Below are positions 1-11,793 of a stretch of DNA of 64,000 nucleotides, piece by piece (positions within the stretch are counted from its first letter, which is position 1; each line of letters starts with the position of its first letter). The stretch is from Zarea fungicola. Taxonomy: Eukaryota; Ascomycota; Sordariomycetes; Hypocreales; Cordycipitaceae. Position numbers and translations under genes: made by a program. The notes under the pieces were generated by a model. The model ran no database searches, had not been told where the DNA came from, and was given only the letters and a program-made list of their open reading frames with translations. The stretch lies in contig FWCC01000085.1 in assembly GCA_900169235.1 (NCBI GenBank), positions 124,001-188,000 of the forward strand. The letters are read 5' to 3'.

Positions 1-1527
1 ACTTTGTCTCCAAACAGGTCGTCGAAAACTGCACAACGTTAATACGAAATACTTTACACCATCTTCAATCCCACTATGGCAGCAGTCTTGCCAAAGATGG
101 ACCAGGGAACAAGGTTAAAGATGTACGCAAGCGTATTGAGTGGCTCATAAGGGAAAAGGAGCGACCGCGTGCGCTACGTGAAGCGCTGAAAGAAGAAATG
201 CAGAGACTGGCGCTCTTGAGTAGTCTTGCTGCAAGGTACAACGAAACGACCTATGGTTTCTTTGATGTTATTGTTTTTTTGACCATGAAGCAGAAAGTCA
301 GCCCGCGTTGACAATGCGACTTTATTGGCTCGCATTACCGAAGTACAGCGATTTTCCGACGATAAGTATAACCAAGTCCAGCAAATGCTGGAGCAACAGA
401 GACTAAAAAATGATTCTCACGCCAAGGAGCAAAATGAACAATTCAAGGCTATCCAAGCACAGCTCGGCAAAGCGGAGAAAAGTAGCCGTTCCATCATGTC
501 GTTGGCCGGGGATGCCCTGCATGGTATCCTCGAAGTCAAGGACCTCGTTATCTCCATGTCTCAAAACGTTATCAATCTACAAATCCTGGCGTCCAATTCC
601 AACTACTTTCGTACGCTGAACCCGACCAAAGAGCTCCCCGTCATTCTCGAAGATGCATTAGGCCGACCGCTCGAGATTCCAGCGCGGTGGCTCGATAAAG
701 TGCAATGGAATGTGTGTGCTTCGACTTCACTGTGACTTCACTGTGCTATAAAGAAGACTTTGCACACCACAACTAACTTGTGATTTTTTAGTCATTAAAC
801 AGCCTCCTCATCGACTTCTTTGAAGGAGAAAAAGGTCAGGACATGATACGGCGAAGAGCCTACGCTCTAGAAGATAGCGCGTCCGGTAAAGATATTAATA
901 CTGACGAGCCACTTTACCATGGGCTACGGAGAGGCATGAAGATCAACATGAGCATGGTCTTCTTCGAGAACAGAGTAGTGGCCGGTGTCTGTCCTCGTTG
1001 TCACGCAGTCACAGACGCGCCGGAGGGAGTCAGCATCAAGTGGTATGCAGCACTTTGAACTTCCCATTTAGCCAACTATTTTCTCATGTCATTTATTCTG
1101 ACTTGAAATTAGCCCTGTTACTGACTGTGGCATGTGGTTTCGCATGGAGATGCTGACCAACAACGTTTCAGCTTCTCATACTACTACATCCAAAAGTCCG
1201 ACAACTCAGTCCGCCAACAGGCTGAATGCCACCACCGGAGAGACAGTAGTGACGAGCATACCGGCGAAGCCAGGCGACTTTCAACGTGTACGGCTTCTGC
1301 ATACTGCTGAAACCAAGAGTCCGGCTGATCAGTTTGCTGATAGCCGAATTCCCACTATGGAGAGCAAACCAGCGGAGCCAGGGGACTTTCAACGTGTACG
1401 GCTTCTGAAGCCAAAAATAACCAGTCTCGCGCGGGACTCTACTAAGACCAATACTGTGCCAATTCGGAGGCTACAACTGAAGGATGTACATGTCGAGGTG
1501 GCTGGGAGAAGAAGACGACGACATTGA
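1..1527 (+). CDS. Fungal ubiquitin-like-domain (ULD) protein, 3' part
   Basis: The 5' end lies outside the window. I read exons <1..235, 294..711, 792..1042 and 1113..1527; every junction is GT-AG and keeps frame. The first exon encodes a charged helical segment (KDVRKRIEWLIREKERPR). Exon 2 continues as a Gln/Lys-rich coiled-coil-like stretch and enters a ubiquitin-like fold marked by ILEDALGRPLEIPARW. Exon 3 holds RRAYALEDSASGKDI and a Cys pair, CPRC, typical of the fungal ULD family, which continues with a second pair across the exon 3/4 junction (KCPVTDCGMWFR). Members are usually uncharacterised. The C-terminal ~100 residues are low complexity and contain an internal duplication centred on GDFQRVRLL, seen twice. 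The family call is from recognition of conserved phrases; function is unknown. Confidence 0.6.
1267..1408 (+). repeat. Imperfect internal coding duplication
   Basis: Nearly identical 30-33 nt blocks at about 1267-1299 and 1376-1408 both encode PGDFQRVRLL, 36 codons apart. The region between is partly alike (TKSPADQFADSR versus the earlier SPTTQSANR). This is an in-frame tandem duplication in the tail of the ULD protein gene. Confidence 0.7.
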
Positions 1528-2709
1528 TAAAGGGCCCAGTTCCAATGTCATCTTCATGTTATTTTGCACGAGGATCTGAGCCATCAACTCCGTTGGTCGC
1601 ACACCATTAATCGCCGACATTGAAGATGGTATCAAAGGTTGCCAATAATGAACTAAAACAAGGAGAAAACGTGGAACGGCCGAGTCTGTCACCCGACGAA
1701 TAAACAATAGGGGGGCTATGTGCAATCCCAGTTGAGCGCCAAGCTGCTCGGGCAATGTCAGACCATGAGCATACGCCTCTCCAGAGGCAGCCCAGTTATG
1801 ACAGAAACAACTATATATTGTGCATATAGGCGCACATAATATCATTCTTACACGCCTTCCCGAACATACAACCCGAACGTTCTCAAACCCGTCAAACCAG
1901 TCGCAGACACCAAAAGTGACTACATGCAGGCCAAGGCGCCCGGCACCATCTTCAAGGAGTTGTCGGCGAGTGCAGTGCTCGGTCGGCGTTGAAGCCAATC
2001 TCCCGCGTTACGTGGCGAATGTGATGAGACTGTGGTCATGGTACGTTGAAACGCCAACTCTTTGCCGAGATGGGAATGGGCTCCTGTGCCAACTGAGGAG
2101 GCGCCGCCACCCTGGCTGACATCGTGCAGACGCGAGGTCTCGGTAATAAAGACCGATAAGCGGCCGCAATAAACGCCGATTAACGACGACGACAGCCAGT
2201 ATGGCTTCAAGCAAAGATTATGTCTTCAGATGTCTTCAGATGTCTTCAGCCTAAATTAAAAAATTCTATCCAGCTAGTCCCAACTTGCAATAAAATCTTG
2301 GCAATCGACTTACGATGTTTGCCTCGACTTGTTTTGTCCGCCGTTGAATCAATCCGTCCTCCATCGATCCCATATGCCCGCTATTTACTTTAACCGTCCG
2401 CCGTTATCCCCGCGGCGTCCTGACTCAAGCTGTCTTGGCTGATTACTTTTCGTGTCGAAATAATTGCACTTTGCCTTGTTAGGGATAGCCAGTACTAAAT
2501 CGCTGACGCTAATTTTAAAGACGTCAGCCAACCGGGCGGGTCTTGCGTCACAATGGTATTGAAATAGAACAACTTCCCCAACCAATTCAATCAGACATAA
2601 TAACCCAACCGCTAATTCATCATCGGTTAGGCGGTATTGTGTCACTGAAGCTCTCCCACAACCAATTACTACACCTTGAATACAAAGTACAGTCACAAGA
2701 GCGAAGTGA
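1528..2709. other. Intergenic, no gene recognised
   Basis: About 1.2 kb. Open frames on the minus strand (1471-1998) have no recognisable family signature and overlap the end of the ULD gene. A 10-nt unit, atgtcttcag, is repeated three times in tandem at about 2219-2249. Confidence 0.5.
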
Positions 2710-3795
2710 ATGCCAGCTGAGATGAAAGGTGCCCAGAAGGGCTTTGTCTGCCTCCAAGTCAAACCGTCGGCACGTTTGGCGTATTCATTCATACCGGGCA
2801 CGGCGCGGTCCGGCAAGAACCCGCAGCTCCTCGTCTTCCTGGGCGGCATTGACTCCTCGCAAAAGGGCTGGCAAGGCGCCTTTGCCAAGCTCATGTCCCT
2901 CTCCGAGGCGGCCGGCGTCGCGCTGCCTCCCATGCTCGCGTACGACCGCTACGGGGTAGGGGCCAGCGACCAAGACCCGTCCGACGACGGCAAGCCGCCG
3001 GAGGAGTATCACGACACGCGCGAGTCCATGCGCGATCTCCGGGCGCTCATCACGTTGTTTGCGCGGGAACAGCTTGGCCTCACTGAAGGCAAATTGCAAG
3101 ACTTGCGCATCGTCTTTTGCGCGCACTCGCTGGGCTGCTGCATCGCGCGCCACTACGCCGAGGCCTATCCGGGCACCGTCGAGGCCGTCTTGTTCATCGA
3201 CTCGGCGATTGCGGGGACGGCGGCGGAGAAGCTGGTCCCGGATCCTGATATCCCGGACGAGTGGAAGGCGCGAAAGTGGATGGTTCCGGAGGGGACAACG
3301 GAGGATCATTGCCGACGCGCCGTTCGCAGGGCGAAACAGTCGCACTTTAGCGGGTACGCCCTGACAACAAAGGAAAAGATTCGATGGGATCATATGCCCA
3401 AGCTCCTGCCTCTTGGTAGTGAGCCACGGCTAAGAGGACCGAATGCACGTCTGCCGTTGGTAACTGTGCTCATCAGTGATGACACAATCATGACTCCACT
3501 GCTGGCAAAGGTAAGAGGCTACCGGCTTCGTTAAATAGACTGTGACAATTTTGCTAATGATAATGGGATCTAGGCCATGGGAGCACCGGAGCCGCTGATA
3601 AGAAACACCTGGCATCGAACTGGACTCGAGTATTCACAGCAACTTGTGCATCTTCAAGGGCAAGGGACGGGTAAAGGCCCCATTGTGGCCAAGGGCTGCA
3701 GCCATAATGTTCACCGCGATGGACCGGATCTTGTGGCTGAGGAGTTGTTTGAATTACTAACTAATCTTTCGAAATTGGATACCAGTAAACTTTGA
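2710..3795 (+). CDS. Alpha/beta hydrolase, cytosolic
   Basis: Two exons, 2710..3510 and 3574..3795, with a 63-nt intron (GTAAGA...TAG, branch-like CTAAT). The protein is about 340 residues with no signal peptide. Visible fold markers are the LLVFLGGID strand near the oxyanion region, YDRYGVGASD, the nucleophile elbow AHSLGC (Ser near residue 140), the strand LFIDSAIAG, and a C-terminal SHNVHRDGP that supplies the catalytic His in exon 2. The His lies beyond the intron, so splicing is needed for a full triad. The fold includes esterases, epoxide hydrolases and lactonases; the substrate cannot be told. It stands alone, with no obvious pathway partner next to it. Confidence 0.75.
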
Positions 3796-3996
3796 AAACA
3801 AACAGCAGGACAGGTATGTTTTATAGTACTGTAGCTGCGAGCGAGCGACACAAATAAAAGCAGAGTCTCTAGAACGTATATGCCTCGTAAACTTCTCTTT
3901 CGAATAGACAGGACCGCTATCAGGTGTAATTACTGATACATTCGGGTTTTGAATAATTGACGCGGAGATGTGACGATCGCTCTGTTCTGTTCTTGC

Positions 3997-6900
3997 CTAG
4001 CTGGACAAGCCAGAGTCGATCTCGTTCTGTTCTTCATCCTCGACATATGTGTCAAAGAGTTCCCTTGTATTCAAAGCTCTCCATCTCTCCCGTCTAGCCT
4101 GCCACTGCTGCTTCTCCCATTCTCTGAAAGCCAGCATTTGGGCATGTAGCTCGGGCAGATCTTGAAAATTGTCATGTAACTTGGGGTAGGGAGCTAACGA
4201 TTCCCTCCACCGATCCCAGCAGTCAGTGTACATTTCAAAAAACCATCTCGACTCAAGACTTTCTCTGTGGGGGTCAAAGTCGGGGAAAGTTGGTTTACCT
4301 GCTATGGCATTTGCGACCCAATTCTCACCAGACGTCGAAATGTTTCGAAAGCACTCCATACAGATACCGCTATCACAGCATCCATATCCTAGTGTGGTGC
4401 CGTAGAATCCTTTTTGGGCGCAAATTTTGCAGCACGGAGTGCCTTTCTTCCTTCGCTTTTCCGCCTTTACTCTCCAAAACTCTATTTCGCTGGTCATCAC
4501 TTTATATGCGATAAACATGCGCTCTCCCACACCACGAATGAGAAGCCTTTGGTCCTGCCATGGTACGATGTTTCTAGTATGGAGATAAGAGCCTGACTTG
4601 GCAGATTTTCTGAGTGAACCTTGTGTCGAAGGCATCCTTTTGTCTTGAATGTTGGCGCCGATATCCTTTAGCAAGTTGAGAAACTTGAATGGAACAGTAT
4701 CAATTCCATAAGGCTCCTCAAGGTTCCAGGGGATTTTGTAGATTTTTTGGTTATGATTGATGAGATTAGATGTGCCATTGTTTCGCGTGGTATGATAGGC
4801 GTCCCGGGTTTCAATTGTATTAAGAAGCCAGTCAAACTGCTGCTTCTGGCTTGGCGCCGTGGGCGTTCCACCCACTAAATACATACAGATGTCGGACTTG
4901 GACCTCTCCGGCCCTTGAGAGTGGCAGCCGGAGTGTATCAACACACAGCCACTATCAGAAACCTGTAACGGCGCACCTCTAAAATAGATCGGATCCAAAT
5001 CATCTTCACGTAAATGCTGGAGGTCAAATCTTTGCGAAAAATCCAAGAATGGCAGATTTGGCTCCAAGATCCCCCACTTGAAGGACTTGTAGATGTAATG
5101 CATGAGGTCACGAAACTTGCCTTCGTCAGGCATAGCATAGCAGAGAACACCGTTGTGGAAGTCATTCTCGCCAGGGATTACATCTGATGAGCCATCATTC
5201 ACAGAGTTTATCGGAGCGGAATCCGTGTCGGACGTCCGGGGGCCCGGGATGTCAATCCTAATCTTGACTGCGCGTCGGACAATCGATGCATGAAGAACAT
5301 CCGCCGGAGTGCCCGCTTGAAGTCGGTTGACTATTTTCAAAAGAGATGTAACATTGGCTTGACAATACATGCTGCAAGGCTTTCTGGTCTTGCCCCTCCC
5401 CTTCTTCAATTTCGAAGCCTCAACAATAGCGTCCCATGCATCCTCAGCAATGGCAACAACATAGAGCTCGCGGACCTGATGCCAGTTTCCGGACAAATAG
5501 CTGGTGCAGGAAATAACAGAGTAAAATCTGGTTGGTGAAAACCTCGACGGCGAAGACCGAGATGTCCCAGTCCACTGCTGCTCTATATCCTTCAGGGCTT
5601 GCACGTCAAGAACGACGGCCCACTGCATGTGATCCAGGATTAGATTGCATAGCTTCTCCTTCTTGTTTTGGGGTATAGACTGCAGAACAGTCTGCACATT
5701 GTCTGCAGTAAGCACAAGCGCGCAATATCTTGACTGGACAAATGTTGCATGTCGAAAGAGACCCTTTCCAGAATCCAAGTCCGTGTACGTCGATTGGAGG
5801 GTGATGTAGCTCTGGTATTGTTCAGTATCGCCTTGCTCCTGAAAGCTGCTGCCTCCTTGTTCGCGTGTGGAGTAGATGTCGGTGTCGGAGTACACACTGG
5901 CTAGGTCGTTGTCGCCGGACGCAAGGAGCCTGAGCTCCCGGATGATATCATCCCTGTATACGTCTCTCGCCCAGTCGAATATGTAGTCAACCAGCAATAA
6001 AATCTGCAACGCGCCGTCTGGGGTGCAAATCGAGCCTCTCCAGAGGTCTACTACCTTCTGAAAATTGAATTGTATCTCAGCAAAATGCAAACATTTATTA
6101 TGAGCCATACTTACATAGTGTGAACGAGCCACATTGCTTTTTTTGGTCTCATCTTGCTCTATGTAAGCAGCGGAAAGCCTCCAATCCTCGCCTCTGTTCG
6201 CAATGAACCAGACCAGAGGGCCAGCGCGCCATTCTGAGTGTTCGGCGGCTGCTTCGCGGAGACGATTCTGCGTATCGAGAAACTTTTTGATGGGAAAGGC
6301 AGTTTGCATCCGAATGGCTTGCCAATCGCTATCGGACTTGCCGGATTTCGCTTCCAGGACTAGGAACGGGTACAGGAGGATGTCACCTTTCCGGCTGACG
6401 GGTGACGGAGCCAGTAGCTCGTGGAGTTGCTTCTCTTTATTGGGTGAGTCGGCCTCGAGTGCTGAATTTCTTGTATCATAAAGGAGATTTTCAATGTTTC
6501 TAGTTTGACGAAGTCCAAATATGGAGTCCGGCTTCAAAAATTTCTTTCCCAAGCGCTCAGCTACCAATTTATCGAGACGGACTGGCTCATCTTTGCGTTG
6601 GCCAAAAATGTTGTTTAATCCCACTGCTTCCAGCCTAGTTTTTGGGCATTAGTTTGCATTAAAAAAGTGTTGACGAGACAGCAGTGTAGAGACAATACCT
6701 ATCTGGCCCACGTGCCTCTCTGGGACAGTGACACGGTTTTCTGTTGCGCTGGCGCATTCTCAACGCATTTGCTGCTGAAGTCTCTTCTTCTCGGCTGGCT
6801 TCGACTTCGGAGCGCCATACTCTCTTGCGGCACTTCTTACTTGATTGTGTACGTTAATAGCCGAGTACAAGCCAAATGACAATGTAGTATGGGGAGTAAT

Positions 6901-7231
6901 GTTAGACTTACCAAACCACCTCCGCTTCCAGCCTGGCAAGAATGGACGGCTCGCATGCAAATCTCCAGGTGGGTTCATTTTGCTGTTGACTCCGCTTGGC
7001 CCTCTCCACGAGGACTTCTGCGTCCGACTTGATTTGGATTTTCCAAGGCTCATCACTGGCTATATTAGAGTCGATGGCGTAATCGTCAAACGTTCTTCTT
7101 CCGAGGTCTACAACTCGTTCGAAAGTTGTTTTAAGGCGCGTAGGCCAGCTCGTCAATGGTAGATGATCAATAAACTCGATGTGATTGTCTTTAACAAGCT
7201 GGCCGAGCACTTCAACATTGATGGAAGGCAT
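3997..7231 (-). CDS. Large fungal protein with nuclease-like EAK motif and Cys-rich C-terminus
   Basis: I assemble four exons on the minus strand: 7231..6912, 6839..6699, 6634..6115 and 6057..3997. The last intron (6114-6058) is 57 nt, in frame, and begins GTAAGTA and ends TTTTCAG, so an uninterrupted reading would wrongly include 19 residues. The product is about 1,013 residues. The N-terminal ~110 residues (GRRTFDDYAIDSN, KKCRKRVWRSEVEAS) form one conserved block. Around residues 225-240 the series GDILLYPFLVLEAKSG has the D...E-x-K layout of PD-(D/E)xK nuclease folds, followed by a region ending GPLVWFIANRGEDW. The C-terminus has a possible zinc site (CCKIC ... CCDSGICMEC). Fungi carry many such uncharacterised proteins. 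Nuclease activity is inference only. Confidence 0.6.
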
Positions 7232-7803
7232 TGCTACATGTCAGGAATTGACAGAAAAAAGAAAGACAAAAAAAGCAATATTTTTTCGCCTGCAATTCTG
7301 GCACGAGCCACATGGGAATGCCTAGATATAAAATCTCCCACATGAAGAGCAGCCTCACGAAGCCACAAGCTTCACAACTGCAGGGGGTCTAACATGTTTC
7401 AAAGCCGACTCGAGACTGTGCCCTGATCCAAAACCGCCGCATCATTAATAGAAAACATATTCAAGCCGATGCGTTTTATTTTTCTTTCTGATTCTATTAT
7501 TTTTATTTTGAATTTCAGTAAGAAGTGACAATGTGACGAAAGGGGTGAAAGCTCGCGTCAGAGCCACAAGGCGTCAACTTCCATCCAAGGAATCGCCCAA
7601 TGCGGATCATGGCTCAGGTGCTATTCTTACTTTTAGGCCGAGGCTAAAATCAGCCACCCGCATGGTCCGTCAGGATGTGGTTCATTTCACACCCTCACGG
7701 TTGTAAACTGTTGCATTTCAAAATCAGCCGCCCAGGCTGATATTTGAGCATGCGACACTGCATCAATAAAACTTGTTGACTCAATCAGCGGCCAGCCAAC
7801 ATC
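7232..7803. promoter_or_regulatory. Divergent intergenic region
   Basis: About 570 nt between two divergently oriented genes, so it must hold both promoters. It contains AT-rich runs near 7480-7510 but no TATA box I would stand on. Confidence 0.4.
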
Positions 7804-8934
7804 ATGTCACCCCAGCAGCCTCCATGGCGCGCCATGCAGCCGCTCAAGGCCTTGTACATTGGCTACTTTGTCCTCACCACGCCTCCCTACCTCCTGTTCC
7901 TCATCGTCAAGTACTCCTTCAAGCGCTTCCGTCCAAGCCCTGAGCTTAGCCGTGCGGGCAATGTTAGCAACGCCCTCGTCAAGGCTCTCTTTCGTCTCAT
8001 GACGAGCACCCGCTCGCCGAATTTGGCCGTCGAGCGCATCGCCGCCGCCAAGCATCGCGCCATCAAAGTGCCCATCCCGGGCGATGCTGCACTCTTCACA
8101 GGTGTCATTGCCCCGACGCCAGACATCCAACCCGTGGCGCGCCATGCCATCTGGTTCCCCAGCCCGCCGCCGTCTTCTGCGGACGCAGTCAAGTCGGAGA
8201 CGGTGGTGCTGCACTTCCCCGGCGGGGGCTTCATCCTGCCCCTCGGGCACGAGACCTCTGGACGCAAAGCCGCCGACGCCATCCTCCGCAACAGCAGCGC
8301 CGACCGCTTCATCTGGGCGCAGTACCGTGTCGCCCAGACGCCCAGCAAGAGCTTCCCCGCCGCGATCCAAGACGCCGTGACCTTTTACGCGTACGTCTTG
8401 TCCCTGGGGTATGCGCCGGACAACATTGTCGTGTCGGGCGACTCAGCCGGCGGCAACGTCGCCATTACGCTGCTGCGGTATCTTGAGCAGTGCAAGGTTC
8501 TGCCGCTGCCGCGGGGCGTCATGGCGTGGTCGCCGTGGGTCGAGGTGACACCCCACGCCGCCAGGGATTATAACGAGCGCAACGCGGCGGCGACGGATGT
8601 GCTCGATGGGGATTTCTTGCAATGGGGCGCGGACTCGTACCGGCCGCAGAGGATTCTGGCGGCCGAGGTGGAGGCACATGTGTCGCCGCTGCATCATCCG
8701 TTTTGCACGTCGGTGCCGCTGTTTCTGCACGCGGGCGCGGCCGAGGCGTTTGGTCCAGCGGTGAGGCGGTTTGCGGAGGAAATGGCGGAGAGGAACGGCT
8801 GCGGGGAGGAGAGGGTTCGGTTTCACGAGACGCCCAATGCGGTGCATGATTTGCTGCTGTTGTGGGAGCCACCGGGCATGGCCAAGGAGATTGGTGCTGC
8901 GGTCAAGGATGCGTGGCAGCTTCTTTATGCATGA
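7804..8934 (+). CDS. HSL-type (alpha/beta hydrolase fold-3) esterase, membrane-anchored
   Basis: A single exon of 376 residues. Residues ~18-40 (YIGYFVLTTPPYLLFLIVKY) form a hydrophobic anchor, as in arylacetamide-deacetylase-like enzymes. The HSL signature is present: HFPGGGF at ~137 (HGGG-type oxyanion loop), GDSAGG at ~219 with the nucleophile Ser, and a C-terminal NAVHDLLLL supplying the His. The acidic triad residue falls in the HAGAAEAF segment, where family members usually have Asp or Glu. It probably hydrolyses short-chain or lipid-like esters at a membrane. GC content is clearly higher than in the 20-33 kb region, as expected for a conserved core gene. Confidence 0.8.
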   Translation: MSPQQPPWRAMQPLKALYIGYFVLTTPPYLLFLIVKYSFKRFRPSPELSRAGNVSNALVKALFRLMTSTRSPNLAVERIAAAKHRAIKVPIPGDAALFTGVIAPTPDIQPVARHAIWFPSPPPSSADAVKSETVVLHFPGGGFILPLGHETSGRKAADAILRNSSADRFIWAQYRVAQTPSKSFPAAIQDAVTFYAYVLSLGYAPDNIVVSGDSAGGNVAITLLRYLEQCKVLPLPRGVMAWSPWVEVTPHAARDYNERNAAATDVLDGDFLQWGADSYRPQRILAAEVEAHVSPLHHPFCTSVPLFLHAGAAEAFGPAVRRFAEEMAERNGCGEERVRFHETPNAVHDLLLLWEPPGMAKEIGAAVKDAWQLLYA

Positions 8935-9438
8935 GTGTATATTATGTGTTACGACGGATGTGAGATGCACAGTGATTTTTGGCACGACGTTTCTATTATG
9001 GGTGTATGTTTTAATCCATAGTCTTGGATTCGGGAGTGCTGTACTGGTTTCTGCCTGCTGTGAATGCTGTGAATGCTGTGAATGAGAGTGAGATTGAGGT
9101 GCGCAAGTGAGGCAAAAGTGAGCTTCATCTCAAGCACTCTGCCCACGGAGCTGCCACCGCAGCACCCACCATTCCAGCTCTCTCTCTCTCTCTCTCGCTC
9201 TACTAATCTCAATCTCTTCCTTCATTTTACTTCATTTCTTGACTTTACATTAGTCTCTACACGTTCGCCAGAAGTTCCTTCTTTCGCTTCTTACCTCTCA
9301 CTCTTGACGAAAAACTCTCCCTCGTGTTCAATTCATGTTGCCCTAAAAACAGGCTTCATCTCTCGCGCCTCTGGTATGTACGCCAAAGAGCCAACTACTC
9401 TGGAACTTTGCCTAAGCTTACTAGCTTCAGATTCAATT
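8935..9438. other. Intergenic with short tandem repeats
   Basis: It holds three copies of tgaatgctg at about 9059-9083 and a (CT)n microsatellite at about 9178-9196. The CT-rich tract upstream of the next gene resembles the pyrimidine-rich leaders common in fungal promoters. Confidence 0.5.
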
Positions 9439-10118
9439 ATGCCGCCAGCCGAACAAAGCGAGGCAGATGTGGTCGACAACAACGCATCGCCGACAGCAGT
9501 GTCGTTTGAGGAACGGCTTCCTCCAGAGATACGCACCATGATCTGGGATCTCACCGTCGGTCCACGTACGCTCAAAATGGAACTACGTGCAGGTTTTCAA
9601 TCTGGGAAAGGTATCTACATGTTTTCCACACTTCGACGCCTGCTCCCGCCGGCCTGCACGTCTGTCGAGAATCCCGCGCCGCCCTCCAGCGGCATTACGT
9701 GCGCAGTTCTCTCTCCACCACCCAACAGCCGCGCTACACCTGGATCAACTTTGACATGGACATTCTTGATATTGGCAACAATGATCTGAGTCTTTTCGCG
9801 TCCTGCGAATCCCGCACCAGGCTGCTCAAAATGGCGAGAAACTGTGGCAGGGCATTTCAGATGACAGAGCGACACGAGTTGAAGAAACTCAACATCTTGT
9901 CCAAAATCTTCATCGACACCCCGCTCGTGAGGTTGTACACCTGGTCTTCGGGAGCCTTCATCCGACCTGAATGGCCCTGCGGGTCTGAAAACGTCTTTTT
10001 CTCACCTCACGACAACTACACCCATGCTATGCTTGAAGTTTCCGAGTACGCCTATGAAGCTTATCGCTTGGAGGAGTTATTCCCTTGTCCGTGTGACTCT
10101 TGCTCATTATTTCGCTGA
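9439..10118 (+). pseudogene. 2EXR-family gene with frameshift
   Basis: The N-terminal part starts at the ATG at 9439 and contains LPPEIRTMIWDLTVGPRTL, the typical 2EXR opening. The continuation is in another frame: TPAPAGLHVCRESRAALQRH from about 9640, then YTWINFDMDILDIG and a helical tail to the stop at 10118. The frame changes by one between about 9600 and 9640. I tested the nearby GT donors and none gives the phase needed for an intron, so I read it as a one-base indel or a sequencing error. 2EXR proteins are abundant, fast-evolving and uncharacterised in filamentous fungi. Confidence 0.6.
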
Positions 10119-10989
10119 ATGGCGGAGCTCCGCTATTACGAGAGGCTTATATGGACAGAGGGCAAACAGGTTCGTTCACAACAAATCTAGAATGGAGTGA
10201 TTGAAAGGGATTCCGCCAAGAAGCAGGGATAGTACACTATACCTCGATTTGCTATTGTATTTTTGCTTTTGTCTTTCCAGTTTCAGATCCAAGCTGATAT
10301 CTCCTGATGCAGAGCAGCATCAAGACATCTCGGTTCCCAGGTCCCGTCACTGGCACCAGTTTCCAGGCCAAGGCCGCGTTGTACTCTGCCAAACTAAACA
10401 TATTTTCGGCTACTATTCCATGACAAGATAGATTCATTCCATTTTCTAGCTACAGATTGAACCTCTACTTGCATCTTTGCTATGATCTGCCTTTAGACTA
10501 CACAGTCCTCTCCACCCATACTGGTACGCACTCCGCCAGACACACTGCGGCGTGTGCAAGCCGTCAAACTGCAGATGGGCAGATTAAACGGCCATTGGGG
10601 CCTCTTTTTCAAGTGAATCTATTGAGAAATTAAAGTACTTACTTTTCCAGACCTACCATGAACTCGGGGTCGCCTAGTCCAGGCTTTGAGCTTGCGAAGC
10701 TCAGCCAGCAGGCTATCTTGACTGGTGAGGTCCAGATTCAATGATGATGTAGAAATGCGAACTATTTTGTCGCGATGCTGTGCGCATTGATGATGCGGTT
10801 CAAACAAAGACAAGCTTCCTAAAGTACTTTTCAAACTTGGTAGGGCAAAATTCAGTGCTGCCAAGAAGGAATGGGCTGGCTCAAGTATTTTTTAAAAACC
10901 CCCCAAGGACCCCGCTTACTATCTACTGACACACTTGAACATGCAGTGCGAGAACGACCGGTCTTGCATCGTAACTCATCTCACTCGCC
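10119..10989. other. Intergenic, no gene recognised
   Basis: About 870 nt with only short open frames on both strands and no conserved motif that I recognise. Confidence 0.5.
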
Positions 10990-11793
10990 ATGGCAAACCT
11001 CTCACCGATTCCCAAGGTGTTTATCCAAGAATCTGATGAAGACTATTATCGCGCTAGTCCGCTCGTTTGTTTCCTCGCTGATCTGCACTACGAAACTCAG
11101 CTAGGCAACCACCAAAATTCATGGGGTCTTGCCATCTTTCGCACCGTATTCACGCCAGAGTCCGCCGAGACCTTCCCGCTAGCTGTCAAGCGTATCAATG
11201 ATTACTTCTACACTAGGCTCGAACTGATGATAAACCCAGCTTGGTCACCACCTAGCATTGAACTACAAGCTAGAGACGAGCTCCTAGCCCGGCTTTGCAA
11301 CACCGTTATTGAAGATGTCGCGCTGGATGGCGCCTCTATAGAGACTGTTGAGCGGACATTCCACGACTGGGTCAGGGAGAATGGTGACCTTGAGTCCGAT
11401 AACCCGCGCTATCGCTTTGCGCTCGTGCTAGACCAAGAGGCCATTGACGAGACGCTGCGGCTGCCGGACGCATGGGAGAAGAACGGCGTCGAGAGCCATA
11501 GGGCGACCTGCAAGGGGCTTACTCGGTGGTGCTTGGACCAGAGGATGAGCTGTCAGTGGTTCTGGGCCGCACCGTCTGCGATGCCTGGGGTGATGATGTT
11601 CTCGCTTAGCGACTCAGAGAATGGACCGCTTTCCAGCCAGATAGAACCCATTTTTGGTGGCGGTGAACTTGTTTTTGAGACTGTTACGGGGTTGAATCGA
11701 TGGGATAGAAACTGCAATAAACTAACAGGTTACCCGAGATCTCAATCGACATTTAATGGCCGACCGGTGCCGAGATTTCCGCCGCGGTCCTGA
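10990..11793 (+). CDS. Hypothetical fungal protein, 267 aa
   Basis: A single exon with a good start context (gccATGG). The protein is soluble and acidic, without signal peptide or membrane segment. The stretch SWGLAIFRTVFTPESAETFP and a later run of Asp/Glu/Trp-rich sequence (FHDWVRENGDLESDNPRYRF) look like a family of uncharacterised ascomycete proteins, but I cannot name it. The C-terminus is basic and proline-rich. Codon use and length support a real gene. Confidence 0.6.
   Translation: MANLSPIPKVFIQESDEDYYRASPLVCFLADLHYETQLGNHQNSWGLAIFRTVFTPESAETFPLAVKRINDYFYTRLELMINPAWSPPSIELQARDELLARLCNTVIEDVALDGASIETVERTFHDWVRENGDLESDNPRYRFALVLDQEAIDETLRLPDAWEKNGVESHRATCKGLTRWCLDQRMSCQWFWAAPSAMPGVMMFSLSDSENGPLSSQIEPIFGGGELVFETVTGLNRWDRNCNKLTGYPRSQSTFNGRPVPRFPPRS

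Noticed and set aside
1471..1998. A 175-codon minus-strand frame as a gene.
   Set aside because: It overlaps the ULD gene's 3' end and has no recognisable motif or splice structure.
2385..2933. Minus-strand open frame opposite the alpha/beta hydrolase.
   Set aside because: It is an antisense shadow of a GC-rich coding exon with no family signature. The same holds for minus-strand frames at 7807-8370 and 33661-34179.
6058..6114. Reading the long exon of the nuclease-like gene as continuous.
   Set aside because: The 57-nt stretch is a textbook intron (GTAAGTA...TTTTCAG) that happens to be in frame.
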